Shown piece after piece: positions 37,564-46,899 of a stretch of 64,000 nt of DNA. Numbering within the stretch: the stretch's first letter is position 1; each line of letters opens with the position of its first letter. The position numbers and the translations under genes were made by a program. Source of the stretch: Corynebacterium aurimucosum ATCC 700975 (GTDB taxonomy: Bacteria > Actinomycetota > Actinomycetes > Mycobacteriales > Mycobacteriaceae); assembly GCF_000022905.1 (NCBI RefSeq), contig NC_012590.1, positions 248,001-312,000 of the forward strand, in the 5' to 3' direction. The notes beneath the pieces are model-generated. The model searched no databases and was not told the DNA's origin. It was given only the letters and a program-made list of their open reading frames with translations.

Positions 37564-39585
37564 ATGACTAACGCGAATACTGAACTCAAGCGCGAGCACC
37601 CGAACTTCTCGCACCCGCAGTCCATCGTCCCGGGCGTTAAGCCGGGCCGCATCCTGGAGTCCCACGAGCCGCACGGCGTCCCGATGAAGGACATGTGGAG
37701 CTACCAGAAGGACCACATGGAGCTGGTCTCCCCGCTGAACCGCCGCAAGTTCGAAATCATCGTCGTCGGCACCGGCCTGGCTGCTGGTTCTGCTGCGGCT
37801 GCTCTCGGCGAGCTGGGCTACAAGGTGAAGGTCTTCACCTACCACGACTCCCCGCGTCGTGCGCACTCCATTGCTGCGCAGGGTGGTGTGAACTCCTCCC
37901 GCCACAAGAAGGTGGATAACGACTCCGCTTACCGCCACACCAAGGACACCGTCAAGGGCGGCGACTACCGCTGCCGCGAGTCCGACTGCTGGCGCTTGGC
38001 TTATGAGTCCATCCGCGTCATCGACCACATGAACGCCATTGGCGCTCCCTTCGCTCGCGAGTACGGCGGCACCCTGGCTACCCGTTCCTTCGGTGGCGTG
38101 CAGGTCTCCCGTACCTACTACACCCGTGGCCAAACAGGTCAGCAGCTGCAGCTGTCCACCACGTCTGCGCTCTACCGCCAGATTGGCCTGGGCAACGTGG
38201 AGCTCTTCGCTCACCACGACCTGCAGGACATCATCACCTACACCGACGGTGGCAAGAAGCGCGCCGGCGGCATCGTGACCCGTAACCTCATCACCGGCGA
38301 GCTGAAGGCCTTCACCGGCCACGCAGTCATCCTTGGTACCGGCGGCTACGGCAACGTCTACCACATGTCCACGCTGGCCAAGAACTCGAACGCTGGCGCC
38401 ATGATGCGTGCGTACGAGAACGGTGCTTACCTGGCTTCCCCGGCATTCATCCAGTTCCACCCGACTGGCCTGCCGGTGAACTCCGAGTGGCAGTCCAAGA
38501 CCATCCTCATGTCCGAGTCGCTGCGTAACGACGGCCGCATCTGGTCTCCGATCAAGGAGGGCGATGACCGTCCTGCCAACGAGATTCCGGAAGAGGAGCG
38601 CGACTACTTCCTGGAGCGCCGCTACCCGGCCTTCGGTAACCTCGTCCCGCGTGACGTGGCTTCCCGTGCCATCTCCCAGCAGATCAACAAGGGTCTGGGC
38701 GTTGGTCCGCTGCACAACTCCGTGTACCTGGATTTCCGCGACGCCATCGAGCGCCTGGGTAAGGACAAGATTCGTGAGCGCTACTCCAACCTCATCGAAA
38801 TGTACGAAGAGGCCATCGGTGAGTCCGCTTATGAGACCCCGATGCGTATCGCTCCGACCTGCCACTTCACCATGGGTGGCCTGTGGACGGACTTCAACGA
38901 GATGACCACCATCGACGGCCTCTTCGCCGCCGGCGAGTGCTCCTGGACCTACCACGGTGCAAACCGCCTGGGTGCTAACTCCCTGCTGTCTGCTTCCGTT
39001 GATGGCTGGTTCACCCTGCCGTTCACCATTCCGAACTACCTGGCTCACCACCTGGGTGAGGCCAAGCTGGCTGAGGACTCTGCTGAGGCCAACGAGACTG
39101 TCGCTCGCGCTCAGGCTCGCATCGACCGCCTCATGTCCGTCCAGGGCCAGAACCCACACGGCCCGGCGTACTACCACCGCCAGCTGGGTGACATCCTTTA
39201 CTGGGGTTGCGGCGTGTCCCGTAACGTTGAGGACCTCAAGGTTGCCATCGAGAAGGTGCGCGAACTGCGCAAGGACTTCTGGGCTAACGTCCGCATCACT
39301 GGTGACGCCAACGACATGAACCAGGTCCTCGAGTACGGTCTGCGCGTTGCTGACTACATCGACCTGGGTGAGCTCATGTGTATTGACGCCCTTGACCGCG
39401 ACGAGTCCTGTGGTGCTCACTTCCGTGAGGACCACCTCTCCGAGGACGGCGAGGCCGAGCGTGATGACGAGAACTGGTGCTTTGTTTCCGCTTGGGAGCC
39501 GGGCGCTGCTGAGGGCGAGTTCATCCGCCACGCTGAGCCGCTGTACTTTGATTCGATCCCGCTGATGACAAGGAACTACAAGTAA
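37564..39585 (+). CDS. sdhA: Succinate dehydrogenase flavoprotein subunit
   Basis: A 673-residue subunit that oxidises succinate to fumarate. FAD site IVVGTGLAAGSAAAALGELG, the covalent-FAD histidine region RAHSIAAQGGVN, FIQFHPTGLP and the substrate-binding H-x-TMGG (CHFTMGGLWTDF) are present. RBS AGGAG lies before the ATG; the stop overlaps the sdhB start by one base. Confidence 0.97.
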   Translation: MTNANTELKREHPNFSHPQSIVPGVKPGRILESHEPHGVPMKDMWSYQKDHMELVSPLNRRKFEIIVVGTGLAAGSAAAALGELGYKVKVFTYHDSPRRAHSIAAQGGVNSSRHKKVDNDSAYRHTKDTVKGGDYRCRESDCWRLAYESIRVIDHMNAIGAPFAREYGGTLATRSFGGVQVSRTYYTRGQTGQQLQLSTTSALYRQIGLGNVELFAHHDLQDIITYTDGGKKRAGGIVTRNLITGELKAFTGHAVILGTGGYGNVYHMSTLAKNSNAGAMMRAYENGAYLASPAFIQFHPTGLPVNSEWQSKTILMSESLRNDGRIWSPIKEGDDRPANEIPEEERDYFLERRYPAFGNLVPRDVASRAISQQINKGLGVGPLHNSVYLDFRDAIERLGKDKIRERYSNLIEMYEEAIGESAYETPMRIAPTCHFTMGGLWTDFNEMTTIDGLFAAGECSWTYHGANRLGANSLLSASVDGWFTLPFTIPNYLAHHLGEAKLAEDSAEANETVARAQARIDRLMSVQGQNPHGPAYYHRQLGDILYWGCGVSRNVEDLKVAIEKVRELRKDFWANVRITGDANDMNQVLEYGLRVADYIDLGELMCIDALDRDESCGAHFREDHLSEDGEAERDDENWCFVSAWEPGAAEGEFIRHAEPLYFDSIPLMTRNYK

Positions 39586-40334
39586 TGAAACTGACACTTG
39601 AGATCTGGCGTCAAGCCGGACCGACGCAAGAAGGCAAGTTCGAGACCGTGCAGGTTGACGACGCCGCCGAGCAGATGTCCATTCTGGAGTTGCTCGACCA
39701 CGTCAACGACCGCCTCATTGAGGAAGGCACGGAGCCGTACGCATTTGCTTCCGACTGCCGTGAGGGCATCTGCGGTACCTGTGGCCTCCTGGTCAACGGC
39801 CGCCCGCACGGCCCGGGTCAGAACACCCCGGCCTGCCAGCAGCGCCTCTTCCAGTTCAAGGATGGCGACACCATCAAGCTGGAGCCTTTCCGCTCCGCTG
39901 CCTACCCGGTTATCAAGGACATGATCGTGGACCGTGCCAAGCTGGACCACGTCATGGAACAGGGCGGCTACGTGTCCATGGATGCGGGTACCGCTCCGGA
40001 CGCTGACACCCTGCACGTCAACCACGAGACCTCCGAGTACGCCCTGGATCACGCTGCCTGCATCGGCTGCGGTGCCTGCGTGGCATCCTGCCCGAACGGT
40101 GCTGCTCACCTGTTCACCGGCGCCAAGCTGGTTCACCTCTCCCTCATGCCGCTGGGCAAGGAAGAGCGCGGCCGCCGCGCACGCAACATGGTGGACGATC
40201 TGGAGCAGAACTTCGGCCACTGCTCGCTCTACGGCGAGTGCGCCGACGTCTGCCCGGCTGGTGTGCCGCTGACCGCGGTTTCCGCGGTTACCCGCGAACG
40301 TGCACGTGCTGCTTTCCGCGGCAAGGACGACTAA
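39585..40334 (+). CDS. sdhB: Succinate dehydrogenase iron-sulfur subunit
   Basis: A 249-residue electron-transfer subunit. The [2Fe-2S] cysteines are in SDCREGICGTCG with a later NTPACQQ; the C-terminal ferredoxin part has CIGCGACVASCP and GECADVCPAGVP. Start codon overlaps the sdhA stop (TAATG), indicating coupled translation. Confidence 0.97.
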   Translation: MKLTLEIWRQAGPTQEGKFETVQVDDAAEQMSILELLDHVNDRLIEEGTEPYAFASDCREGICGTCGLLVNGRPHGPGQNTPACQQRLFQFKDGDTIKLEPFRSAAYPVIKDMIVDRAKLDHVMEQGGYVSMDAGTAPDADTLHVNHETSEYALDHAACIGCGACVASCPNGAAHLFTGAKLVHLSLMPLGKEERGRRARNMVDDLEQNFGHCSLYGECADVCPAGVPLTAVSAVTRERARAAFRGKDD

Positions 40335-40381
40335 GCTATAGTCATTCACAGGATTAACAGGAACGAGAGAAAGTTTCAGCC

Positions 40382-40753
40382 ATGAGCGACCTCAACCCGG
40401 CAGTTGCTGATCACCACAGCGAGACCTACCCGGAGTTCTCCGGTAAGATTCAGGACTCCTACATCGAGGGATATGACCCCGTTTCTTACGGTGCACCGCA
40501 CTCTTCTTTGCTGCGCACCTCCACTTGGGTGGGCATGGGCTTGGTCCTCTCGATGCTGCCGGCAGCCGGCATCCTCATCTGGGGCCTCGGTACGTGGCTC
40601 TACCCGGATGGCACCGCTGGTGCTGACTACCAAATCAACATCATCGTCGGCGCTATCGCGCTCGTCGTTGTTGCCATCCTCGCCGTCGGCTCCGTCAAGT
40701 ATGGCCGCCGCTACTACCGCCAGTACCGCAAGGAAACCGGCCGCATCAACTAG
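40382..40753 (+). CDS. Small membrane protein downstream of sdhB
   Basis: A 123-residue protein with two membrane segments (about residues 45-70 and 80-103) and a basic C-terminal tail (YGRRYYRQYRKETGR). An AGAGAAAG site precedes the ATG, 47 bases after sdhB. It is conserved beside sdhCAB in related species as far as I recall, but the function is unknown. Confidence 0.75.
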   Translation: MSDLNPAVADHHSETYPEFSGKIQDSYIEGYDPVSYGAPHSSLLRTSTWVGMGLVLSMLPAAGILIWGLGTWLYPDGTAGADYQINIIVGAIALVVVAILAVGSVKYGRRYYRQYRKETGRIN

Positions 40754-40798
40754 GCACCTCCTAGGACGTTGAACGCCTAAGTTTCTGTACTGACACCA

Positions 40799-40856
40799 CC
40801 ACAACCCCCACCTCCAAACACACATGGGAGACCATGTGAGGAGGTGGGGGTTGTTG
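40799..40856 (+). terminator. Terminator of the sdh operon
   Basis: CAACCCCCACCTCC pairs with GGAGGTGGGGGTTG, with a nested CACATG/CATGTG hairpin in the loop, then TTGTT. Confidence 0.85.
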
Positions 40857-40906
40857 ACGTTTGGGGAGTGGCGCGGCGGGAGCGGAGGGGAGCAGGCGCT
40901 TGGCGA

Positions 40907-40945
40907 CGCCCCTACGGTGCCATACGCGCAAATGGTGCCGTAGGG
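40907..40945. terminator. Hairpin at the 3' end of the GIY-YIG/helicase operon
   Basis: CCCCTACGGTGCCAT and ATGGTGCCGTAGGG pair except for two central bases. It lies about 36 bases beyond the stop of the minus-strand operon. No strong T-run. Confidence 0.5.
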
Positions 40946-40980
40946 AGCGACGCGAACGCTAAAGCGTGGAAATCCCTAGC

Positions 40981-42171
40981 TTAGGAATCAGTCCTTTCTA
41001 CCAGCCTTCCGGTGGCAGGACTATACACATAGTCAACGATGTCGCCAGACATAATGAGCTGGATGGCTTCATCGATGACCTCAAGCGGCACCAAGAACCA
41101 TTCTGCTGCGGCAACTGAAGAGCCCAAATCATTCATGACCGAGGCGTTGAGCCGTACGGACGCAAATACTCTATGTAAGAGATGCTCAAGTGCTGAAGGA
41201 CGTAGGTTGTAGGCACGGTAGCTCGCTACGATTTCGACGGGCGCCATGAGATAAGTCGGACTCTTTTCAGCCCCGCGAATGCGTTGTTCTACTGGGCCAC
41301 GTGAGAAACCAATTTTGTACAAGTTGTCCAAGCTAGCGATATCCGGGTTATCGCTGAGTGAGCGCAGGACGTAGATGTACCCAGTCTCTTCGTCAGCGTC
41401 GCCAATCTCAGTCGCTTCCATCGAAGAACGAGTCAGCGCTTGGCCTCCAGTTTCGTAGAGGCGATTAGCCAGGGATTCGCGGTACATCGATGATTCGGTG
41501 CCGTTTTCAAAGATGACGCGGAGGCGCGGTTTGTCTTCACCGAGCTCAACTTTGGGCTCGCGGACTTCGGCAACGAAACACATGACGCCGTTGATGACGA
41601 AGAAGCGTCCTTCACGGATCGTTTGTTCACCCGCAAACTTGCTCAGGCCCCAGGTACCGTCCGCAAGTCCTGCGTGCTTTGCCTGAAAATGCTCCGAGAA
41701 GGCATCGAAGTCTGAGGACTTCACCCTCATTGCGCGTTGACCGTCATCGGAAGGACTCTTGCGCGTAGGAAGAGTGGAAGTGTCATAAATGTCCGGGATG
41801 TCGCTTATGACGCCGAGGACATCTGACTCAAGCAATTCCTCTAGCGTGCTCGGAGCTTCGACTGCAGTAAGTAGTCCATGCTCGTCAACATCCTTCAAAG
41901 CTTCGGTTTTCTCGGTACTGGCACGGATACCGACGAGCCGTGCTCCAAGCTTGCGTTCCGAAATATTCATTGTGTCAGGGTCCGGTTCACGTCCGTGCTC
42001 GGCGTAGAACTCGGAGACCTCTCGGAAGGCCTTCGTGAGCCGATCTACGTCAGTAACCGGCTTCGGCTTTTCAGGAAGGTCGAGCAAGCCATCGGTGTCT
42101 GCGGCAATGAGCGCATCGAGCTGGGCGAGGACGGAAGGATCTACAGACTCGTTCTCAATATTCTTGCTCAT
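40981..42171 (-). CDS. GIY-YIG (T5orf172-like) nuclease-family protein
   Basis: A 396-residue protein. A long N-terminal region (1-250) has no domain I recognise. The C-terminal part (about 268-380) reads GYIYVLRS...LYKIGFSRG, the form taken by T5orf172/MUG113-type GIY-YIG domains, with a candidate catalytic glutamate in SALEHLLHRVF. Its ATG overlaps the helicase stop (ATGA). In this operon it is the likely DNA-cutting subunit; that is inference from context. Confidence 0.78.
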   Translation of the reverse strand: MSKNIENESVDPSVLAQLDALIAADTDGLLDLPEKPKPVTDVDRLTKAFREVSEFYAEHGREPDPDTMNISERKLGARLVGIRASTEKTEALKDVDEHGLLTAVEAPSTLEELLESDVLGVISDIPDIYDTSTLPTRKSPSDDGQRAMRVKSSDFDAFSEHFQAKHAGLADGTWGLSKFAGEQTIREGRFFVINGVMCFVAEVREPKVELGEDKPRLRVIFENGTESSMYRESLANRLYETGGQALTRSSMEATEIGDADEETGYIYVLRSLSDNPDIASLDNLYKIGFSRGPVEQRIRGAEKSPTYLMAPVEIVASYRAYNLRPSALEHLLHRVFASVRLNASVMNDLGSSVAAAEWFLVPLEVIDEAIQLIMSGDIVDYVYSPATGRLVERTDS

Positions 42172-44168
42172 GCATCGTTCCCTTCAGAGGTAGCGGAACC
42201 GGTGTTTTCTTCGGCGGCCAAAGCGGACTTACGCTCGCCGGCGGCCTTCTGAAGAACAAGCAGGGCGTCAGCGAGTTTGCGTTCTTCTGCGTCCTCAGTG
42301 CGGTGTTGTGGCTTTCGCCCGTTAGCCTTCACCCACGCTTGGATCTGTGGATGGAGAGAAAGCGCTTCTTCCAGCGACATGTCGAGTTTGTTGGCATAGA
42401 TGGAATCAGCGATGAGCTGCAGCACCGTAGGTGTCACGGACTTGGACAAGATCTCAAACGCGCGCTGGAACGGGTTGATCTTGTCGATGAGATTGATATT
42501 GAGTTCTTCGATGTTGACGAATTGGTTGGCCAGATTGATGAAGCGTTTGTCTCCTACTTCGCGTACTTCACCGGTCTTGATGACAGAATCAACCACTACG
42601 CGCTGGCGGACTTCTTCGACTTCTGCCGGGGTGAGTTCTGGGTACTGCTCGCGGATGATCTTCGGGATGAGGACCTGGTTCGTGGTCTCGGCATCCACGC
42701 TGCCAATCGCGGCACGGGCGAATGTGTCGTCCTGAAGAATCTTCGCCTTCAAGTCATTCAGATCTGTATCAATAATCTGACGTACGCGGTCGGTGGATGG
42801 TTCCTTCAGCCCCTTAATCTTGAGCGTTCCCGGCTCGCTTGTGTCATCGGGACCAGCCTTAGCCTTGAAGTCGAAGTTTTGGGCAAGGACTTGCTCCATG
42901 AGCAGGGAGGCGGTGATGGCCTTGAGCATGTTATTCACAGACACAGTGACCTCACTCTGTGCTGCGTCAGGTTCAGCAAGAAGGTTAGTGAATTGCGCGT
43001 GGGTTTTGCCCTCAGAATCGCGTGTCACGCGACCGATGATCTGGATGATCTCCGTCAGCGAGGCACGGTAGCCCACGGTCAGTGCGTGTTCTGCAAAAGG
43101 CCAGTCGAAGCCCTCCTTTGCCATGCCGAGAGCAATGATGATGTCCACTGCGTCGCGGTCAACCGAAGCCGTCTCGGTGAGATACAGCAAGGTTCGCGCA
43201 CGTGCTTTCTGGTCGGTGTCATCGACCAGGTCCGCGACGCGGAGGATCTCACCATTATCGCGGCGGCGCATGAGGATGATGCCGGTGTCTTCTTCGACCC
43301 CGACGTGTTCACCAATAACGTCGAGGATGAGACCGACTTCTTCGATCTTGTCCTTCGTGGATTCACCAGAGTTAACGCTGGGGATGTGGACGATGGTTTT
43401 CTTGTCCAAGTCAAGGACTTCGTGAACTGTATCGGTGTACCGGCCTTGGTAGAAGTGGTGGCCAATGCCCAATGATTTCAAGTACTTGTAGCCATTGAGC
43501 TGGTCATAGTAGTTGAAGGTGACAGGCGTGAATTTTGCCTCATCACCGGGCAACAGGACAGGAACCGCGTCACCACGGAAGTAGGAGCCGGTCATAGCCA
43601 CGATGTGCGCATCGGAGCCGTTCATAATCTCTCGTAAGAGCTTGCCTAGGCGGCTGTTCTCCAAGTCTGCGGAGACATGGTGGAACTCATCAATGGCGAG
43701 TACTGTGCCGTTGAAGTCCTCGGGCGAAAGCTTCTCAAAAGCGAAGCGGAGGGTGGCGTGAGTACACACGAGGATTGCGTCCTTGCCTTTGAGGAAGCGA
43801 ATGAACTCATCGACCTTGCTCTTCGCGCTACCGGGTGAGCAGAGATTGTTTTCCTCTTTTACTTCCCAGTCTGCGAAGAATCCGAATTTCTTCAGTTCCG
43901 TGTTCTTAAAGGAACCACCGATGGAGCGTTCCGGAACGGCAACGATGACCTTCTTACGGCCCTGATTGAATAGCTTGTCCAGGCCGACAAACATCAGCGC
44001 TCGCGATTTACCTGACGCAGGGGGTGCCTTAATCAGAAGGTACTCGGAATCGCGTTTCTCATAAACGCGACGCTGCATCTCTCGCATGCCAAGAGCATCA
44101 GTGCTTACCGACGTTCCTGCTTGCGCGTACTCAACATTGACCAGATTGTCTCGGGAGTGCTTGCCCAT
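42168..44168 (-). CDS. DEAD/DEAH-family (SF2) helicase of a restriction-like operon
   Basis: A 666-residue ATPase. Walker A APPASGKS near residue 54, motif II DEFHH, motif III MTGSYFRGD, and motif VI QIIGRVTR are visible, the arrangement of restriction-enzyme-type helicases that translocate on DNA. A C-terminal region of about 250 residues is unassigned. It begins nine bases after the methyltransferase stop and overlaps the GIY-YIG gene. Confidence 0.87.
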   Translation of the reverse strand: MGKHSRDNLVNVEYAQAGTSVSTDALGMREMQRRVYEKRDSEYLLIKAPPASGKSRALMFVGLDKLFNQGRKKVIVAVPERSIGGSFKNTELKKFGFFADWEVKEENNLCSPGSAKSKVDEFIRFLKGKDAILVCTHATLRFAFEKLSPEDFNGTVLAIDEFHHVSADLENSRLGKLLREIMNGSDAHIVAMTGSYFRGDAVPVLLPGDEAKFTPVTFNYYDQLNGYKYLKSLGIGHHFYQGRYTDTVHEVLDLDKKTIVHIPSVNSGESTKDKIEEVGLILDVIGEHVGVEEDTGIILMRRRDNGEILRVADLVDDTDQKARARTLLYLTETASVDRDAVDIIIALGMAKEGFDWPFAEHALTVGYRASLTEIIQIIGRVTRDSEGKTHAQFTNLLAEPDAAQSEVTVSVNNMLKAITASLLMEQVLAQNFDFKAKAGPDDTSEPGTLKIKGLKEPSTDRVRQIIDTDLNDLKAKILQDDTFARAAIGSVDAETTNQVLIPKIIREQYPELTPAEVEEVRQRVVVDSVIKTGEVREVGDKRFINLANQFVNIEELNINLIDKINPFQRAFEILSKSVTPTVLQLIADSIYANKLDMSLEEALSLHPQIQAWVKANGRKPQHRTEDAEERKLADALLVLQKAAGERKSALAAEENTGSATSEGNDA

Positions 44169-44177
44169 GTGCTTTAC

Positions 44178-45606
44178 CTACTTCTTCTGTTTGCGTGTCT
44201 TCTTCTTAGGCTTGGCTGCTTCTTCCGCAGCGACCATGTCCTCATACATAGCAAACAGGTCGGACAACCTTTCCTCATCCGTTTCGTACGCGCGTTTGGA
44301 GTACAGCGAGTCAACGTACATATCAATCTCGTGATGAGCCTGACGCAGGTTTTCCGGCATGAGGTCCGGATCGTAGAGCTGTGCCAACGTCTTATCGCAG
44401 TGGTACTCGCGCACATCCAGCACCCGCAGGGCCAGCTCAGTCAAACGTTGCTTCTGCGGATCAGAAAGCTCGGGAACAGGGAAGTTGTTGTAGACGAGGT
44501 AGGCTCCGTAGCGATAGTCTGTTTTAAGCTTTCCGCCTACGGCTCCAGCCCAGGCAATGTGCATTTTCGAGGTAAGGAGTCCAAAAAGCCAGGGTTTTGC
44601 ATCGTAGACAGCATTGGCTGAATCGGCAATTACCGTTTCGGGGCCCAAGTATCCTATCGGAATATACTGGCGCCTTTCTGCGGAGACCCTTGGGACTATG
44701 ATGGAGTCTGTATTCTTATATGCCATTTGCTTGAATCGGTTTGGGAATTGTGCATAGTCGCGCGTGCTTTGTGCAGAACTCTTTAGCCGCCAATTGGAAA
44801 CAGCGTCTAAATGTTGAGCGATAAGTTTGTTTAAACGCGCTTGTTCAACGTCGCTGTCTGGGATCCAGAAGCAGAACCGCTCTGTGTCATTTATGAAATC
44901 AGCTGCTCCGGTGTATCGTTTGATCCACCTTCTGGATGCGTGATCATTCGCCAACAATTTTTGGCGCTCATCTGCTTCGAGTATTAGGTGGCCGCCATCC
45001 TTTGGCATTGAGCCTAGGGTCATTCGGGGTAACCAGGTAGTGATGGGGGTGGTTCTCCGTCGCACAAAGACATCGGGTGCGTCACTTAGGTATCCATTCA
45101 GGTTAGATACTTGTTTTCGTATACCGTCGGTAAACAGAAATTTTGATTTCTTTTGTACTCTTCGCATTCCCAAAACGATTACAGTGACTCCTGCATTTTG
45201 CCTTGCATTATTTGCCCATTTGAAGGAGGAGTGTCCAAATCCGATTTCAACTCCTGCAGTTGTGAAGTATGGGAACATTAGTCCGACGTGCTCGCCTTGT
45301 ACTACCGAGTTAGTGGATACGAATGCGAGCTCTGCGTCCGTGCCAGAGATGTAATCCGCTCCCTTGACAAACCATAAAGCTATGTAGTCGAGGTCTTTGG
45401 AGTACTTTCTTTCGCCAAAAACGTAAGGATAATCGGCTTTCAACTCGGCTGGTTGTGATTTTCCACCCTTATAAGGTGGATTACCAATCAAGTAAATCTC
45501 ATCTGTCCCGTTGTTCGGGCACACCTCGTTCCAGTCAATGCGGGTGGCGTTACCGGCGTGGATTTGTCCGGTTTCCTTGAGGGGGATGAGGGGGATAGAG
45601 AGGGCC
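44178..45606 (-). pseudogene. DNA methyltransferase, 3' half (severed by IS)
   Basis: The frame contains the catalytic NPPY motif (IYLIGNPPYKGG) of N6-adenine methyltransferases followed by a target-recognition-like region and a lysine-rich end. Read through toward the IS, the frame continues as LSIPLIPLKETGQIHAGNAT, the usual segment between motif I and NPPY in MmeI-like enzymes. It lacks motif I, which is in the other half. An internal GTG at 45524 could start a truncated protein, but that would not bind SAM. Confidence 0.85.
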
Positions 45607-45639
45607 TGACCCCCGGAAGGTAGACACGTCGGGGGTTAG

Positions 45640-46482
45640 CTATGCTGCTTGGGTCAGTGTAGCTGATGTGAGTTCTTCGAAGTCATCGGGGGCTAGAAGG
45701 TTGCACCAGGAGTGTCGTCTGCGCGTGTTGTAGCGCATGCACCATCGGAAGACTTCTTGGCGGCAGATGATGGGATTGTCAAAGACTTTCCGATCACGCA
45801 GAACTTCACGCTTTAGGGTGGCGTTAAATGATTCTGCCAGGGCATTATCGGCACTCGTTCCCACTGCTCCCATGGATTGGCGAACACCAAGTACAGCGCA
45901 GTGCTCTCTAAATGCTTGTGAGGTGTACACACTGCCGTGATCGGAATGGAAAATTGCCCCTTTAAGGCTTCCGCGGACTTTTCTGGCATGAGATAAAGCT
46001 TCGATAACCAGCGATACCCGCATGTGGTCAGCGAGTGCATGGCCGACGAGCTTGCGTGAGTAAACGTCAATGACCGTGGCTAGGTACATGTTCTTGCCGC
46101 CCTTACACGGCAGGTAGGTGATATCGCCTACGTAGACGTGGTTTGGCCTGTCAGCTGTGAATTTGCGGCCTATTAAATCTGGCATGACTCGACGGCCAGG
46201 CTTGCGCCTGGTGGTGATGCATCGACGCCGTTTAGTAAAGCCTTTTAGCCCCATGGATTTCATGATGCGTGCGACCTTCTTGTGATTGATCGGAGGAAAG
46301 TCCGTATCGTCGTTGAGGCTTGCAGCGATGCGTTTAGCACCATAAAGCCCGTGCTCATTATCGAAGATGGTCTTGATTCTCGCACCAATAAGGGCATCGG
46401 AACACGTCTTTAACCTGCGTTTTTCGCGGGTGTTGACCCATTTGTAGAACGAGGAGCGATTGAGCTTTAACACGTGGCACAT
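45640..46482 (-). CDS. IS3-family transposase OrfB (integrase core)
   Basis: A 280-residue stretch with a DDE catalytic core: first Asp in HVYVGDITYLPCKGG, second in HSDHGSVYTS, glutamate in ALAESFNATLKREVL. It is in the -1 frame relative to orfA, and its open frame extends upstream to join orfA by programmed frameshift, as in the family. It appears intact. Confidence 0.93.
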   Translation of the reverse strand: MCHVLKLNRSSFYKWVNTREKRRLKTCSDALIGARIKTIFDNEHGLYGAKRIAASLNDDTDFPPINHKKVARIMKSMGLKGFTKRRRCITTRRKPGRRVMPDLIGRKFTADRPNHVYVGDITYLPCKGGKNMYLATVIDVYSRKLVGHALADHMRVSLVIEALSHARKVRGSLKGAIFHSDHGSVYTSQAFREHCAVLGVRQSMGAVGTSADNALAESFNATLKREVLRDRKVFDNPIICRQEVFRWCMRYNTRRRHSWCNLLAPDDFEELTSATLTQAA

Positions 46483-46532
46483 CCGCTTGACCGAGTATTC
46501 GGTTCGGTGGTCATCGACAAACTGGAAGCGGA

Positions 46533-46832
46533 TTACCAGCGTGTCTCTTCGGCAAAATATTTCGCGGCCTTGCGCAGGATGTCGCGTTCTTCGCGCAGCT
46601 TTGCGTTTTCTTTTTCTAGCTGGCGGATCCGCTCAGAATCGGTTGTCGCCTGAGTCTTGTCACGCATGGTCTTCGTGCGGGCACGTTTGCCGGTGCCGTA
46701 CTGCTTGATCCAGGAATAAAGTGAGGAGCGATTGACTCCAAGCTCTGCTGAAGCCGCGTGAAGTGAGAGGTCCTCATTGTTTTCGTAGAGGGCCACAGCA
46801 TCACGTTTGAACTGTTCGGAGTACCTAGGCAT
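46533..46832 (-). CDS. IS3-family transposase OrfA (helix-turn-helix)
   Basis: A 99-residue protein with an N-terminal HTH (YSEQFKRDAVALYENN ... SLYSWIKQYG) that binds the IS ends and a C-terminal leucine-zipper-like helix (RIRQLEKENAKLREERDILRKA). Intact. Confidence 0.93.
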   Translation of the reverse strand: MPRYSEQFKRDAVALYENNEDLSLHAASAELGVNRSSLYSWIKQYGTGKRARTKTMRDKTQATTDSERIRQLEKENAKLREERDILRKAAKYFAEETRW

Positions 46833-46899
46833 GGTGGTAGATTACCTTTCTTCCCAACCCAACTGGGCTGGATATCAGGTGTCTACCAAACAGGGGTCA

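Larger units (their letters stand above)
45607..46899 (-). mobile_element. IS3-family insertion sequence
   Basis: A 1293-bp element. Ends start TGACCCC and match at 17 of 21 bases (left TGACCCCCGGAAGGTAGACA; right, read inward, TGACCCCTGTTTGGTAGACA). It has the two overlapping frames orfA and orfB expected for IS3. No exact target duplication is visible; joining the flanks after removing one CC restores the methyltransferase frame. Confidence 0.9.

Noticed and set aside
36748..39597. A 949-codon open frame antisense to sdhC and sdhA
   Set aside because: Mirror of strongly biased sdh codon use; composition is Val/His/Leu-rich with no domain pattern.
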